Positions 18,102 to 28,395 of a stretch of 64,000 nucleotides of DNA are shown here, piece by piece. The position numbers were made by a program, and so were the translations under genes. The DNA lies in the NCBI GenBank assembly GCA_002295925.1, contig DBGO01000008.1, positions 1-64,000 of the forward strand, written 5' to 3'. The stretch comes from Flavobacteriales bacterium UBA852 (GTDB taxonomy: Bacteria > Bacteroidota > Bacteroidia > Flavobacteriales_E > Vicingaceae). Position 1 is the stretch's first letter. Each line of letters starts with the position of its first letter. Below the pieces are notes generated by a model, which was given only the letters and a program-made list of their open reading frames with translations, searched no databases and was not told the origin of the DNA.

Positions 18102-18794
18102 ATGGCAAGATTATCAAAAAATATGAAAGCAGCATTATCCAAGTATGATCATGATAAGTTGTACGCTATCGAGGAGGCTGCAAAAATTGTAAAAGATATA
18201 TCTTTCGAAAAGTTCGATGCCTCAGTTGATTTGAGTGTTCGTCTTGGCGTAGACCCTCGTAAAGCCAATCAAATGGTGCGAGGTACTGTAGCGCTTCCGC
18301 ACGGAATCGGGAAAACGGTAAAAGTACTTGTACTTTGTACCCCCGATAAAGAGCAAGAAGCTAAAGACGCCGGAGCCGACTATGTTGGTTTAGACGAATA
18401 TATCGAAAAAATTAAAGGCGGATGGACTGATGTAGATGTTATCATTACAATGCCGGCAGTTATGGGTAAAGTTGGTGCCTTAGGTCGTATTTTAGGACCT
18501 CGAGGTTTAATGCCTAACCCAAAATCAGGTACAGTTACCATGGAAGTAGGAAAAGCTGTAAAAGAAGTGAAAGCCGGAAAAATCGACTTTAAAGTTGATA
18601 AATACGGTATCATTAACTCTACAATTGGTCGTGTATCGTTTGATGCAGATAAAATCAAAGATAACGCCCAAGAACTACTTCAAACAATTATTAAATTGAA
18701 ACCGGCGGCAGCTAAGGGAACATATATCAAAAGTGTTACGCTTTCAACAACTATGAGTCCCGGAGTAAAAGTTGATCCAAAATCGGTTTCATAA
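18102..18794 (+). CDS. rplA: Ribosomal protein L1
   Basis: The product has 230 residues, full length. It forms the mobile L1 stalk at the E site and is a translational repressor in many bacteria. DLSVRLGVDPRKA, MGKVGALGRILGPRGLMPNPKSGT and the closing TLSTTMSPG are typical. It lies 12 bp before rplJ, which leaves no room for a separate L10 leader. Confidence 0.98.
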   Translation: MARLSKNMKAALSKYDHDKLYAIEEAAKIVKDISFEKFDASVDLSVRLGVDPRKANQMVRGTVALPHGIGKTVKVLVLCTPDKEQEAKDAGADYVGLDEYIEKIKGGWTDVDVIITMPAVMGKVGALGRILGPRGLMPNPKSGTVTMEVGKAVKEVKAGKIDFKVDKYGIINSTIGRVSFDADKIKDNAQELLQTIIKLKPAAAKGTYIKSVTLSTTMSPGVKVDPKSVS

Positions 18795-18806
18795 ATTTAG
18801 AAAACT

Positions 18807-19328
18807 ATGACTAGAGAAGAAAAAAATCAGTTTATCGATGAGTTATCTCAAAAATTGAGTGGTTCTTCTACTTTTTATATTACAGATACGATGGGTTTGG
18901 ATGCAGCAACAACATCCAGCCTTCGTAGAGCTTGTTTCAAAGCAAATATAGAATTAAAAGTAGTAAAGAATACACTTTTACAGAAAGCTCTTGAAAAACT
19001 TGATGGTGACTATTCTGAACTTTACAATGTTTTAGCAGGCCCAAGTGCATTAATGTTTGCAGAAGCAGGAAATGCACCGGCAAAGGTGATTAAAACATTT
19101 CGTAAAAAATCAGAAAAACCCATCGTAAAAGCAGCTTGGATTGAAGAATCTGTATATATTGGCGATGAAAACTTAGATTTCTTAACAACAATTAAATCTA
19201 AAGAAGAACTTATCGGTGATATCATTGCATTACTTCAATCTCCGGCTAAAAACGTTATCTCTGGCCTTCAAGGTTCTGCAGGACAAAAAATTGCAGGATT
19301 GGTTAAAGCTTTGGCAGAGAAAGAATAA
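18807..19328 (+). CDS. rplJ: Ribosomal protein L10
   Basis: The product has 173 residues. It anchors L7/L12 dimers to the ribosome as the stalk base. TREEKNQFIDEL, LKVVKNTLLQKAL and the PAKNVISGLQG helix fit the family. The gap to rplL is 65 bp of AT-rich sequence without obvious structure. In many bacteria an L10 leader precedes rplJ; here rplA is too close for that. Confidence 0.97.
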   Translation: MTREEKNQFIDELSQKLSGSSTFYITDTMGLDAATTSSLRRACFKANIELKVVKNTLLQKALEKLDGDYSELYNVLAGPSALMFAEAGNAPAKVIKTFRKKSEKPIVKAAWIEESVYIGDENLDFLTTIKSKEELIGDIIALLQSPAKNVISGLQGSAGQKIAGLVKALAEKE

Positions 19329-19393
19329 TTATTATTTGTACGCACTCTTAAATAAAAATAAATTAAAAACAAACATTTTAAAATTTTAAAAAA

Positions 19394-19771
19394 ATGGCAG
19401 ATTTAAAACAATTAGCAGAGCAATTAGTTAACTTAACAGTAAAAGAAGTTAATGAATTAGCTGATATATTAAAAGAAGAATACGGTATTGAACCGGCTGC
19501 AGCTGCAGTTGCTGTAGCAGCAGGACCTGCCGGTGGTGGCGAAGGTGCTGGTGAAGAAAAAACCGAATTTGATGTAATCCTTAAAGCTCCTGGTGGATCT
19601 AAATTAGCAGTAGTTAAATTAGTGAAAGAATTAACAGGATTAGGATTAAAAGAAGCTAAAGAATTAGTTGACGGCGCACCAAAAGCTATCAAAGAAGGTG
19701 TTGCTAAAGACGAAGCAGAAGCTTTAAAAACTCAATTAGAAGAAGCCGGAGCAGAAGTAGAAATCAAATAA
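19394..19771 (+). CDS. rplL: Ribosomal protein L7/L12
   Basis: The product has 125 residues: an N-terminal dimerisation domain (1-35), an Ala/Gly-rich hinge (about 36-55), and a C-terminal factor-binding domain with LGLKEAKELVDGAP. It recruits translation GTPases. A strong hairpin follows the stop, before rpoB. Confidence 0.98.
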   Translation: MADLKQLAEQLVNLTVKEVNELADILKEEYGIEPAAAAVAVAAGPAGGGEGAGEEKTEFDVILKAPGGSKLAVVKLVKELTGLGLKEAKELVDGAPKAIKEGVAKDEAEALKTQLEEAGAEVEIK

Positions 19772-19781
19772 TTTCTGTTCC

Positions 19782-19831
19782 CCTAAATTTTTAGGTTTAG
19801 ATCCAACTGTATAACGGTTTGGGTCTAAACC
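19782..19831 (+). promoter_or_regulatory. Overlapping hairpins between rplL and rpoB, candidate attenuator or processing site
   Basis: A 13-bp stem (GGTTTAGATCCAA / TTGGGTCTAAACC, one G-T pair, 19794-19831) is preceded by a smaller one, CCTAAA-TT-TTTAGG (19782-19795), that shares two bases with it, so the two compete. Only four T follow the large stem, so any termination would be partial. E. coli has an attenuator and an RNase III site in the same place; the parallel is by position. Confidence 0.5.
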
Positions 19832-19881
19832 ATTTTGTGTTTAAACTGTATTTTACTTAAGTTTAATTTAAATTTAATCCT

Positions 19882-22800
19882 ATGATTAAAAATCAAAAAG
19901 CTGAACGTATCAGCTTTGCATCCATCAAAAATCAGTTGCCTTATCCTGATTTTTTAGATCTACAAATTAAATCCTTTGAAGATTTCCTTCAATTGGATTC
20001 ATCTCCCGAAAATAGAAAAAACGAAGGGTTATTTAAAGTATTCAGTGAAAACTTCCCAATTTCTGATGCTCGAAATCAGTTTGTATTGGAGTTTTTAGAC
20101 TACTTTGTTGACCCCCCAAGATATACCATTGAAGAATGTATTGACAGAGGTTTAACATATAGTGTGCCTCTAAAAGCCAAATTGAAATTATATTGTACCG
20201 ATCCTGAGCACGAAGATTTCGAAACAATCGTGCAAGATGTGTATTTAGGTACAATTCCTTATATGACTCCAAAAGGAACATTTGTTATTAACGGAGCCGA
20301 GCGTGTAATTGTTTCGCAGTTGCATCGTTCACCGGGTGTTTTCTTCGGTCAATCTTTCCATGCTAATGGTACTAAATTATATTCTGCCAGAGTAATTCCG
20401 TTTAAAGGTTCTTGGATAGAATTTGCAACTGATATTAACAGTGTAATGTATGCTTACATCGACCGTAAGAAAAAATTACCTGTTACTACACTTTTCCGTG
20501 CCATCGGTTACGAAACCGACCGTGATATATTAGACATTTTTAATTTGGCCGATGAAGTAAAAGTTTCCAAAACCGGATTAAAGAAAATTGTCGGACGTAA
20601 GTTGGCAGCACGTGTTCTTAAATCATGGGTAGAAGATTTTGTTGATGAAGATACAGGAGAAGTTGTATCTATCGAACGAAATGAGGTTATTCTTGACCGT
20701 GAAACCGTTATTGAGCCCGAACACATTGATTTAATTCTTGAGTCAGGTGTAAAAACAATCATTATACATAAAGATGATGTTGATTCATCTGAATTCTCAA
20801 TCATATATAACACACTTCAAAAAGACCCAACCAACTCTGAAAAAGAAGCGGTTGTTTACATTTATCGACAATTACGTAATGCCGAGCCACCGGATGAAGA
20901 AACGGCTCGTGGAATTATCGATAAATTATTCTTCTCCGAAAATCGTTATGACTTAGGCGAAGTAGGTCGTTACAGAATTAATAAAAAATTAGGCTTAGAT
21001 ATTTCTGAACACGAAAGAACGCTTACCAAACAAGATATCATTTCTATCATCAAGCATTTAATTGAGTTAATAAATTCAAAAGCAATCGTAGATGATATCG
21101 ACCACTTAAGTAACCGTCGTGTACGAACTGTGGGTGAGCAATTATACAATCAATTTGGTGTAGGTTTGGCACGTATGGCTCGTACCATTCGTGAGCGAAT
21201 GAATGTTCGCGATAATGAAGTATTTACACCTACCGAATTGATTAATGCAAAAACATTATCTTCGGTAATTAATTCTTTCTTCGGAACCAATCAGTTATCT
21301 CAATTTATGGATCAAACCAATCCACTTTCTGAGATAACACACAAGCGTCGTTTATCTGCCTTAGGACCCGGAGGTCTTTCTAGAGAAAGAGCAGGTTTCG
21401 AGGTTCGTGACGTTCACTATACACATTACGGACGTTTATGTCCAATTGAAACACCTGAAGGTCCGAATATTGGTCTTATTTCTTCATTGGCGGTTTATGC
21501 TAAGGTAAACAACCTTGGATTTATCGAAACACCATATCGTAAAGTTGAAAAAGGTAAAGTAGATTTAAAAAATGAAGATGTTATCTATCTTTCTGCCGAA
21601 GAAGAAGACGAAAAAATCATTGCACAAGCAAATGCACCGATAGATGAAAAAGGAAACTTCTTAAACGACCGAATTAAAGCTCGTTTCGAAGGTGATTTCC
21701 CAATTGCATCTCCCGAACAAGTTAATTTAATGGACGTAGCGCCAAACCAAATTGCCTCAATAGCTGCCTCATTAATTCCTTTCTTGGAGCATGATGATGC
21801 CAACCGTGCATTGATGGGGGCAAACATGCAACGTCAAGCAGTACCGTTATTAAGAGCTGAGTCTCCAATAGTAGGTACCGGTTTGGAAGCTCGTGTGGCA
21901 CAAGATTCTCGAGTGTTAATCAATGCCGAAGGAGACGGAGTAGTTGAATATGTAGATGCACAGGAAATTATCATTCGCTACGATATGGATGAGGATGATA
22001 AATTAGTTTCTTTCGACAGTGATTTAAAAACATATAAATTAACCAAATTCCGTAAAACCAATCAAAATACAACCATTAACCTTAAACCAATTGTTAGAAA
22101 AGGCGAACGTGTTAAAAAAGGTCAGGTTTTATGTGAAGGATATGCCACACAAAATGGTGAGTTGGCCTTAGGTAGAAACTTGAAAGTAGCCTTTATGCCA
22201 TGGCAAGGTTACAACTTTGAGGATGCGATTGTAATTTCTGAAAAAGTTGTAAAAGACGATATCTTTACATCATTACATATTGAGGAGTTCTCTATGGATG
22301 TTCGCGATACAAAACGCGGATTGGAAGAGTTTACTCCCGATATTCCCAATGTGAGTGAAGAAGCTACCAAAGATTTGGATGAACACGGTTTAATTCGTAT
22401 TGGAGCCGAAGTAAAAGAAGGCGATATACTTATTGGTAAAATTACACCAAAAGGAGAATCAGACCCAACACCTGAAGAAAAATTACTTCGCGCCATCTTT
22501 GGCGAAAAAGCCGGTGATGTTAAAGATGCTTCTCTAAAAGTATCGCCATCGGTACAAGGTGTGGTTATTGATAAAAAATTATTTACAAAAACCATTAAAG
22601 ACCGTAAAACACGTGCGCAAGAAAAACTGCTTATAGCAAAAATCGAGGAAGATTTCGAAAGAGAAAAAGCAGCATTGCGTAACGATTTAATCGAACGGTT
22701 ATTAAAACTTCTTGAAGGTAAAACTTCGCAAGGAATTTATAATAATTACGGTGAAGAAATCATCAAAAAAGGAATAAAATTCAACAAGAAGAATTTCGAC

Positions 22801-23697
22801 AAAGTTGAAGATTTCATTACCATTAAAAAAGATGATTGGACAGGAGATGAGCACATTGACGGATTGATAAAACGTTTATTGACGAATTATCAAAGAAAAT
22901 CCAATCAAATTTTAGGTGAATTTAACCGTAAAAAATATAACATTACCATCGGTGATGAATTACCAAACGGTATTGTTCAATTGGCAAAAGTTTACTTAGC
23001 CAAAAAACGTAAGTTGAAAGTAGGGGATAAAATGGCAGGACGTCACGGTAACAAAGGTATTGTTGCCAAAATTGTGCGTGAAGAAGATATGCCATTCCTC
23101 GAAGACGGAACACCCGTAGATATCGTACTTAACCCGTTAGGGGTACCATCTCGTATGAACTTGGGACAGATTTATGAAACCGTTCTTGGTTGGGCAGGTG
23201 AAAAATTGGGCGTAAAATTCGCTACACCAATTTTTGATGGAGCTTCTATTGATGAAATTAACGAATTTACCGATAAAGCAGGCGTACCGCGATATGGTAA
23301 AACATATTTGTACGACGGTGGAACAGGAGAACGTTTCGATCAACCGGCAACTGTTGGTGTCATTTACATGATTAAACTGGGCCACATGGTAGATGATAAA
23401 ATGCACGCCCGTTCTATCGGACCATACTCGTTAATTACACAGCAACCATTAGGTGGTAAAGCACAATTTGGTGGTCAGCGTTTTGGAGAGATGGAGGTAT
23501 GGGCAATCGAAGCATTTGGTGCCGCTAACATCTTACAAGAATTATTGACCATTAAATCGGATGATGTTGTGGGAAGAGCAAAAGCTTACGAAGCAATCGT
23601 AAAAGGTGATAATATGCCAACTCCGGGATTACCCGAATCGTTCAACGTATTATTACACGAACTTCATGGTTTGGCTCTTAACATTACATTAGATTAA
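19882..23697 (+). CDS. rpoB: RNA polymerase beta subunit
   Basis: The product has 1271 residues. It forms half of the catalytic cleft of RNA polymerase. The rifampicin-region signature FFGTNQLSQFMDQTNPL is wild-type in form. HKRRLSALGPGGLSRERAGFEVRDVH, KVGDKMAGRHGNKG and the C-terminal QPLGGKAQFGGQRFGEMEVWA are also present. It lies 28 bp before rpoC; that gap contains an 18-bp AT-only palindrome (23705-23722). Confidence 0.99.
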   Translation: MIKNQKAERISFASIKNQLPYPDFLDLQIKSFEDFLQLDSSPENRKNEGLFKVFSENFPISDARNQFVLEFLDYFVDPPRYTIEECIDRGLTYSVPLKAKLKLYCTDPEHEDFETIVQDVYLGTIPYMTPKGTFVINGAERVIVSQLHRSPGVFFGQSFHANGTKLYSARVIPFKGSWIEFATDINSVMYAYIDRKKKLPVTTLFRAIGYETDRDILDIFNLADEVKVSKTGLKKIVGRKLAARVLKSWVEDFVDEDTGEVVSIERNEVILDRETVIEPEHIDLILESGVKTIIIHKDDVDSSEFSIIYNTLQKDPTNSEKEAVVYIYRQLRNAEPPDEETARGIIDKLFFSENRYDLGEVGRYRINKKLGLDISEHERTLTKQDIISIIKHLIELINSKAIVDDIDHLSNRRVRTVGEQLYNQFGVGLARMARTIRERMNVRDNEVFTPTELINAKTLSSVINSFFGTNQLSQFMDQTNPLSEITHKRRLSALGPGGLSRERAGFEVRDVHYTHYGRLCPIETPEGPNIGLISSLAVYAKVNNLGFIETPYRKVEKGKVDLKNEDVIYLSAEEEDEKIIAQANAPIDEKGNFLNDRIKARFEGDFPIASPEQVNLMDVAPNQIASIAASLIPFLEHDDANRALMGANMQRQAVPLLRAESPIVGTGLEARVAQDSRVLINAEGDGVVEYVDAQEIIIRYDMDEDDKLVSFDSDLKTYKLTKFRKTNQNTTINLKPIVRKGERVKKGQVLCEGYATQNGELALGRNLKVAFMPWQGYNFEDAIVISEKVVKDDIFTSLHIEEFSMDVRDTKRGLEEFTPDIPNVSEEATKDLDEHGLIRIGAEVKEGDILIGKITPKGESDPTPEEKLLRAIFGEKAGDVKDASLKVSPSVQGVVIDKKLFTKTIKDRKTRAQEKLLIAKIEEDFEREKAALRNDLIERLLKLLEGKTSQGIYNNYGEEIIKKGIKFNKKNFDKVEDFITIKKDDWTGDEHIDGLIKRLLTNYQRKSNQILGEFNRKKYNITIGDELPNGIVQLAKVYLAKKRKLKVGDKMAGRHGNKGIVAKIVREEDMPFLEDGTPVDIVLNPLGVPSRMNLGQIYETVLGWAGEKLGVKFATPIFDGASIDEINEFTDKAGVPRYGKTYLYDGGTGERFDQPATVGVIYMIKLGHMVDDKMHARSIGPYSLITQQPLGGKAQFGGQRFGEMEVWAIEAFGAANILQELLTIKSDDVVGRAKAYEAIVKGDNMPTPGLPESFNVLLHELHGLALNITLD

Positions 23698-23704
23698 AAA
23701 TTAG

Positions 23705-23722
23705 TATAAATTAAAATTTATA
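23705..23722 (+). repeat. AT-only perfect palindrome just before rpoC
   Basis: TATAAATT-AA-AATTTATA lies 3 bp from the rpoC ATG. As RNA it would be a weak hairpin close to the start codon. Chance is plausible in such AT-rich sequence. Confidence 0.25.
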
Positions 23723-23725
23723 AAC

Positions 23726-26700
23726 ATGGCTTTCAAGCGAGATAATAAAGTAAACAGTCAATTCTCAAAAATTACAATCAGTTTGGCTTCGCCGGAAATG
23801 ATTTTAGAAAAATCATCAGGCGAAGTGTTAAAGCCCGAAACCATTAATTACCGTACATACAAACCCGAAAGAGACGGTTTGTTTTGTGAGCGTATTTTTG
23901 GTCCGGTAAAAGATTGGGAATGTCACTGTGGAAAATATAAAAGAATACGCTATAAAGGTATTGTTTGCGACCGTTGTGGAGTTGAAGTAACGGAGAAAAA
24001 AGTACGTCGCGAACGAATGGGACACATCAACTTGGTGGTTCCTGTTGCACATATATGGTATTTCAAATCATTACCCAATAAAATTGGATATTTGTTGGGA
24101 TTGCCTTCCAAAAAATTAGATATGATTATCTATTACGAGCGTTACGTGGTTATTCAGCCGGGTACTGCCGTAAATAAAGAAGGCGAGCCATTACAAAAAA
24201 TGGACTTCTTAACCGAAGAAGAATATTTGGATATTTTGGAAACTGTTCCAAAAGAAAACCAATATCTAGACGATTCCGACCCAAATAAATTTATTGCCAA
24301 AATGGGGGCGGAAGCATTATACGAATTATTAAAACGTTTGGATTTAGATCAATTATCATTTGATTTACGCCACGCAGCAAGTACAGAAACATCTCAACAA
24401 CGTAAAAACGAAGCACTTAAACGACTAAACGTTGTAGAAGCTTTCCGTCAAGCAAATCGTCATATCGAAAACCGTCCCGAATGGATGATTATCAAAGTTG
24501 TACCGGTTATTCCACCGGAATTACGACCATTGGTTCCATTGGATGGTGGACGTTTTGCAACCTCTGATTTGAACGACCTTTACCGTCGTGTAATTATCAG
24601 AAACAACCGTTTGAAACGTTTAATGGAAATAAAAGCGCCTGAAGTAATATTGCGTAACGAAAAACGTATGCTTCAAGAGGCGGTTGATTCATTGTTTGAT
24701 AACTCCAGAAAATCTTCTGCAGTTAAAACAGACTCTAACCGGGCTTTAAAATCTTTATCCGACAGCTTAAAAGGTAAATCCGGACGTTTCCGTCAAAACC
24801 TTTTAGGTAAACGAGTTGATTATTCCGGTCGTTCTGTAATTGTTGTAGGACCAAACTTACAATTACACGAGTGTGGTATTCCAAAAGGAATGGCTGCAGA
24901 GCTTTACAAACCTTTTATTATTCGTAAATTAATTGAAAGAGGAATTGTAAAAACCGTAAAATCGGCGCGTAAAATTGTTGACCGTAAAGACCCTGTTATT
25001 TGGGACATTTTAGAAAATGTATTAAAAGGACATCCGGTATTGTTAAACCGTGCCCCAACACTTCACCGTTTGGGTATTCAGGCTTTCCAACCAAAATTAA
25101 TCGAAGGAAAAGCCATTCGTTTGCACCCGCTGGTATGTACTGCATTTAACGCCGACTTTGACGGTGACCAAATGGCGGTTCACTTACCATTGGGAAATGC
25201 CGCTATTTTGGAAGCCCAAATGTTGATGCTTTCGGCACATAATATCTTAAACCCTGCTAACGGTTCGCCTATTACCGTACCATCACAAGATATGGTACTT
25301 GGTCTTTACTATATTACAAAAGGTAAAAAATCTACTAAAGAAGAACCGGTAAAAGGTGAAGGAAAAACTTTCTATTCTGCCGAAGAAGTAATTATTGCAC
25401 ATAATGAAGGCAAGTTGGATTTACACGCTTATATTAAGGTAAGAATACCTGTGAAAAAAGGCGATGAAACAACTTACGAAACAATTGAAACCACTTGTGG
25501 TCGTGTTATTTTTAACCAAGTTGTACCAGAAGAAGTAGGATATATCAATGAGTTGTTGACAAAGAAATCATTACGTGGAATTATTGCCGATGTATTGAAT
25601 AAAGCCGGAAATGCTCGTGCAGTTCAGTTTTTGGATGATATTAAAGAGTTAGGTTTCCGTATGGCATTTACCGGAGGATTATCCTTTAACTTGGATGATG
25701 TTATAATTCCTGAAGAAAAAGAAAAAATGATTCAGGAAGCACAAGCACAAGTTGACGAAGTAATGAATAACTATAATATGGGATTCATTACCAACAACGA
25801 GCGTTACAACCAGATTATTGATATTTGGACACATACCAATACCAAGTTGACCAATATAGTAATGGAACGCTTGGAGCAAGATAAACAAGGTTTTAACAGT
25901 ATATATATGATGTTCCATTCCGGAGCACGTGGTTCGAAAGAGCAAATTCGTCAGTTGGCAGGTATGCGTGGTCTGATGGCAAAACCTCAAAAATCGGGAG
26001 CTACCGGAGGTCAAGAAATTATTGAAAACCCAATTTTATCGAACTTTAAAGAAGGACTTTCAATTCTTGAGTACTTTATTTCTACTCACGGTGCTCGTAA
26101 AGGTTTGGCCGATACGGCTCTTAAAACTGCCGATGCGGGTTATTTGACTCGTCGTTTGGTTGATGTTGCGCAAGATGTTATTGTAAATAATGATGATTGC
26201 GGAACATTGCGCGGATTGGTAATGACAGCACTTAAAAATAAAGAAGAAGTTGTTGAGTCATTGTATGACAGAATTTTGGGAAGAACTTCCGTTCACGATA
26301 TTTATCACCCTGAAACCGACGAGTTAATTGTTGCTTCAGGTGATGAAATTACAGAAGAAGTGGCAAAAGCCATTGAAGATGCAGGAATTGAAGAAGTAGA
26401 AATTCGCTCGGCACTGACTTGTGAGGAGAAAAAAGGAATCTGTGCTAAATGTTACGGACGTAACTTGGCAAGAGGAAGAATGGTAGAAGTAGGAGAGGCA
26501 GTTGGTGTAATTGCTGCTCAATCAATTGGTGAACCGGGTACACAGCTTACACTTCGTACGTTCCACGTAGGTGGTACGGCTTCTAAAATTGCCGACGAAT
26601 CGCGCATCGAATCTCGTTATAATGGTATTATTGAGATTGAAGAACTTAAAACCATTGAAACTACCGATTCATTAGGCGACAAAAAAGAAGTGGTAATCGG

Positions 26701-28012
26701 TCGTTCTGCCGAAATGAAAATTATAGATGAAAAAACAGGTGTTGTTCTAACCACGGATAATATCCCTTACGGTTCGTATGTATATGTGAAGAACGGACAA
26801 AAAGTGAAAAAAGGTGATATTATTTGTGAATGGGATCCTTACAATGCTGTAATCGTTTCTGAAATTGACGGTACGGTTGAGTTTGAAAACCTTGAAGCAG
26901 GAGTTACTTATAAAGAAGAATCGGATGAACAAACCGGTTTTACCGAAAAAGTAATTACTGAAATCAGAGATAAAAAGAAAATACCTGTATTACATATCAA
27001 AGGGAAAGGCGAAGAAAGAACTTACAACTTACCGGTTGGAGCGCACTTGAACGTTGAAGACGGTGCCAAAGTAAAAGCAGGAGCGATATTGGTGAAAATA
27101 CCTCGTGTATCCGGTAAAACGGGCGATATTACGGGAGGTCTTCCACGTGTAACCGAATTGTTCGAAGCACGTAACCCATCAAATCCTGCTGTTGTATCAG
27201 AAATTGACGGAATTGTATCATTTGGAAAAATTAAACGTGGTAACCGCGAAATCATCGTTACTTCGCGTACCGGTGAAGTGAAGAAATATTTGGTTAATCT
27301 TTCTAAACATATCTTAGTACAGGAAAATGACTTTGTAAAAGCCGGTCAACCACTGTCAGAAGGTTCTATTACACCTGCCGATATTTTGGCTATTCAAGGA
27401 CCTACAAAAGTGCAAGAATACTTGGTGAACGAAGTACAAGAGGTATATCGTTTACAAGGTGTGAAAATCAACGATAAGCACTTTGAGGTAATTGTACGTC
27501 AAATGATGCGTAAGGTAGTTATTGAAGATCCGGGAGATACACGTTTCTTGGAAAATGATATCGTAAATAAATACGAGTTCATGGAAGAGAACGATTGGAT
27601 TTTCGATAAGATGGTTGTTACTGAACCGGGTGATTCTGACTTGAAAGCAGGACAGATTATCACGGCACGTAAATTACGCGATGTAAACTCTAAATTGAAA
27701 CGTGAAGATAAAAAATTAGCCGAAGCTCGTGAAGCTATTCCGGCAACATCACGTCCGATATTGCAAGGTATTACACGTGCATCGTTACAAACCGAAAGTT
27801 GGATTTCTGCAGCATCTTTCCAAGAAACTACCAAAGTATTGAACGAAGCGGCAGTTCGTGGTAAAGTTGACTACTTACGCGGATTGAAAGAAAATGTAAT
27901 TGTAGGACATAAAATCCCTGCAGGTACAGGAATGAGACGCTTCCAAAATGTTATTGTTGGTTCTAAAGAAGAATACAACGAATTGGTAGAAGCAGAATTA
28001 AAACAATCGTAA
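23726..28012 (+). CDS. rpoC: RNA polymerase beta' subunit
   Basis: The product has 1428 residues. The N-terminal zinc finger (CHCGKYKRIRYKG then CDRCG, about 71-92), the catalytic NADFDGDQMAVH (about 470, three Asp binding Mg), the second zinc site (CEEKKGICAKCYGRNLA) and the trigger-loop region QSIGEPGTQLTLRTFH are all intact. It is co-transcribed with rpoB and with the following DUF3467 gene, 10 bp downstream. Confidence 0.99.
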   Translation: MAFKRDNKVNSQFSKITISLASPEMILEKSSGEVLKPETINYRTYKPERDGLFCERIFGPVKDWECHCGKYKRIRYKGIVCDRCGVEVTEKKVRRERMGHINLVVPVAHIWYFKSLPNKIGYLLGLPSKKLDMIIYYERYVVIQPGTAVNKEGEPLQKMDFLTEEEYLDILETVPKENQYLDDSDPNKFIAKMGAEALYELLKRLDLDQLSFDLRHAASTETSQQRKNEALKRLNVVEAFRQANRHIENRPEWMIIKVVPVIPPELRPLVPLDGGRFATSDLNDLYRRVIIRNNRLKRLMEIKAPEVILRNEKRMLQEAVDSLFDNSRKSSAVKTDSNRALKSLSDSLKGKSGRFRQNLLGKRVDYSGRSVIVVGPNLQLHECGIPKGMAAELYKPFIIRKLIERGIVKTVKSARKIVDRKDPVIWDILENVLKGHPVLLNRAPTLHRLGIQAFQPKLIEGKAIRLHPLVCTAFNADFDGDQMAVHLPLGNAAILEAQMLMLSAHNILNPANGSPITVPSQDMVLGLYYITKGKKSTKEEPVKGEGKTFYSAEEVIIAHNEGKLDLHAYIKVRIPVKKGDETTYETIETTCGRVIFNQVVPEEVGYINELLTKKSLRGIIADVLNKAGNARAVQFLDDIKELGFRMAFTGGLSFNLDDVIIPEEKEKMIQEAQAQVDEVMNNYNMGFITNNERYNQIIDIWTHTNTKLTNIVMERLEQDKQGFNSIYMMFHSGARGSKEQIRQLAGMRGLMAKPQKSGATGGQEIIENPILSNFKEGLSILEYFISTHGARKGLADTALKTADAGYLTRRLVDVAQDVIVNNDDCGTLRGLVMTALKNKEEVVESLYDRILGRTSVHDIYHPETDELIVASGDEITEEVAKAIEDAGIEEVEIRSALTCEEKKGICAKCYGRNLARGRMVEVGEAVGVIAAQSIGEPGTQLTLRTFHVGGTASKIADESRIESRYNGIIEIEELKTIETTDSLGDKKEVVIGRSAEMKIIDEKTGVVLTTDNIPYGSYVYVKNGQKVKKGDIICEWDPYNAVIVSEIDGTVEFENLEAGVTYKEESDEQTGFTEKVITEIRDKKKIPVLHIKGKGEERTYNLPVGAHLNVEDGAKVKAGAILVKIPRVSGKTGDITGGLPRVTELFEARNPSNPAVVSEIDGIVSFGKIKRGNREIIVTSRTGEVKKYLVNLSKHILVQENDFVKAGQPLSEGSITPADILAIQGPTKVQEYLVNEVQEVYRLQGVKINDKHFEVIVRQMMRKVVIEDPGDTRFLENDIVNKYEFMEENDWIFDKMVVTEPGDSDLKAGQIITARKLRDVNSKLKREDKKLAEAREAIPATSRPILQGITRASLQTESWISAASFQETTKVLNEAAVRGKVDYLRGLKENVIVGHKIPAGTGMRRFQNVIVGSKEEYNELVEAELKQS

Positions 28013-28022
28013 AACTATAATT

Positions 28023-28337
28023 ATGACGGATAATAACGACAATAACCAAAATCAATTAAATATTGAGCTTTCCGAAGAGGTAGCCGACGGAATATATTCC
28101 AATTTGGCAGTAATCAGTCATTCACATTCCGAGTTTGTGATTGATTTCATTAAAGTAATGCCCGGTGTACCAAAAGCCAAGGTAAAATCGCGAATTGTGA
28201 TGACGCCTCAACACGCCAAAAGATTGCTTATGGCTTTGAATGATAATATTCAAAAATATGAAGCATTACACGGCGAGATTAAAGAGGATAAAACGCCTTT
28301 TCCGATGAATTTTGGCGGACCGCAAGCTCAAGCTTAA
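28023..28337 (+). CDS. DUF3467 family protein
   Basis: The product has 104 residues. The motif QLNIELSEEVADGIYSNLA, then HSEFVIDF, VMPGVPKAKVKSRIVMTPQHAKRLL and a final FGGP, matches DUF3467. The family often follows rpoC in this phylum. The function is unknown; the conserved position suggests a link to transcription or translation. It is the last gene before a bidirectional terminator. Confidence 0.88.
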   Translation: MTDNNDNNQNQLNIELSEEVADGIYSNLAVISHSHSEFVIDFIKVMPGVPKAKVKSRIVMTPQHAKRLLMALNDNIQKYEALHGEIKEDKTPFPMNFGGPQAQA

Positions 28338-28355
28338 TGTTTGGTTTAAACTCAT

Positions 28356-28388
28356 AAAAAAGCCCGCTCAATTGAGCGGGCTTTTTTT
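28356..28388. terminator. Bidirectional terminator between the rpo operon and the LuxR-type gene
   Basis: The perfect palindrome AGCCCGCTCAA / TTGAGCGGGCT is flanked by A and T tracts on both sides, so it can stop transcription from either direction between the two convergent genes. Confidence 0.9.
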
Positions 28389-28395
28389 GTATTCA

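Noticed and set aside
23705..23722. AT-only palindrome before rpoC as a terminator
   Set aside because: There is no GC in the stem, no T run and it lies inside an essential operon. At most it affects translation.
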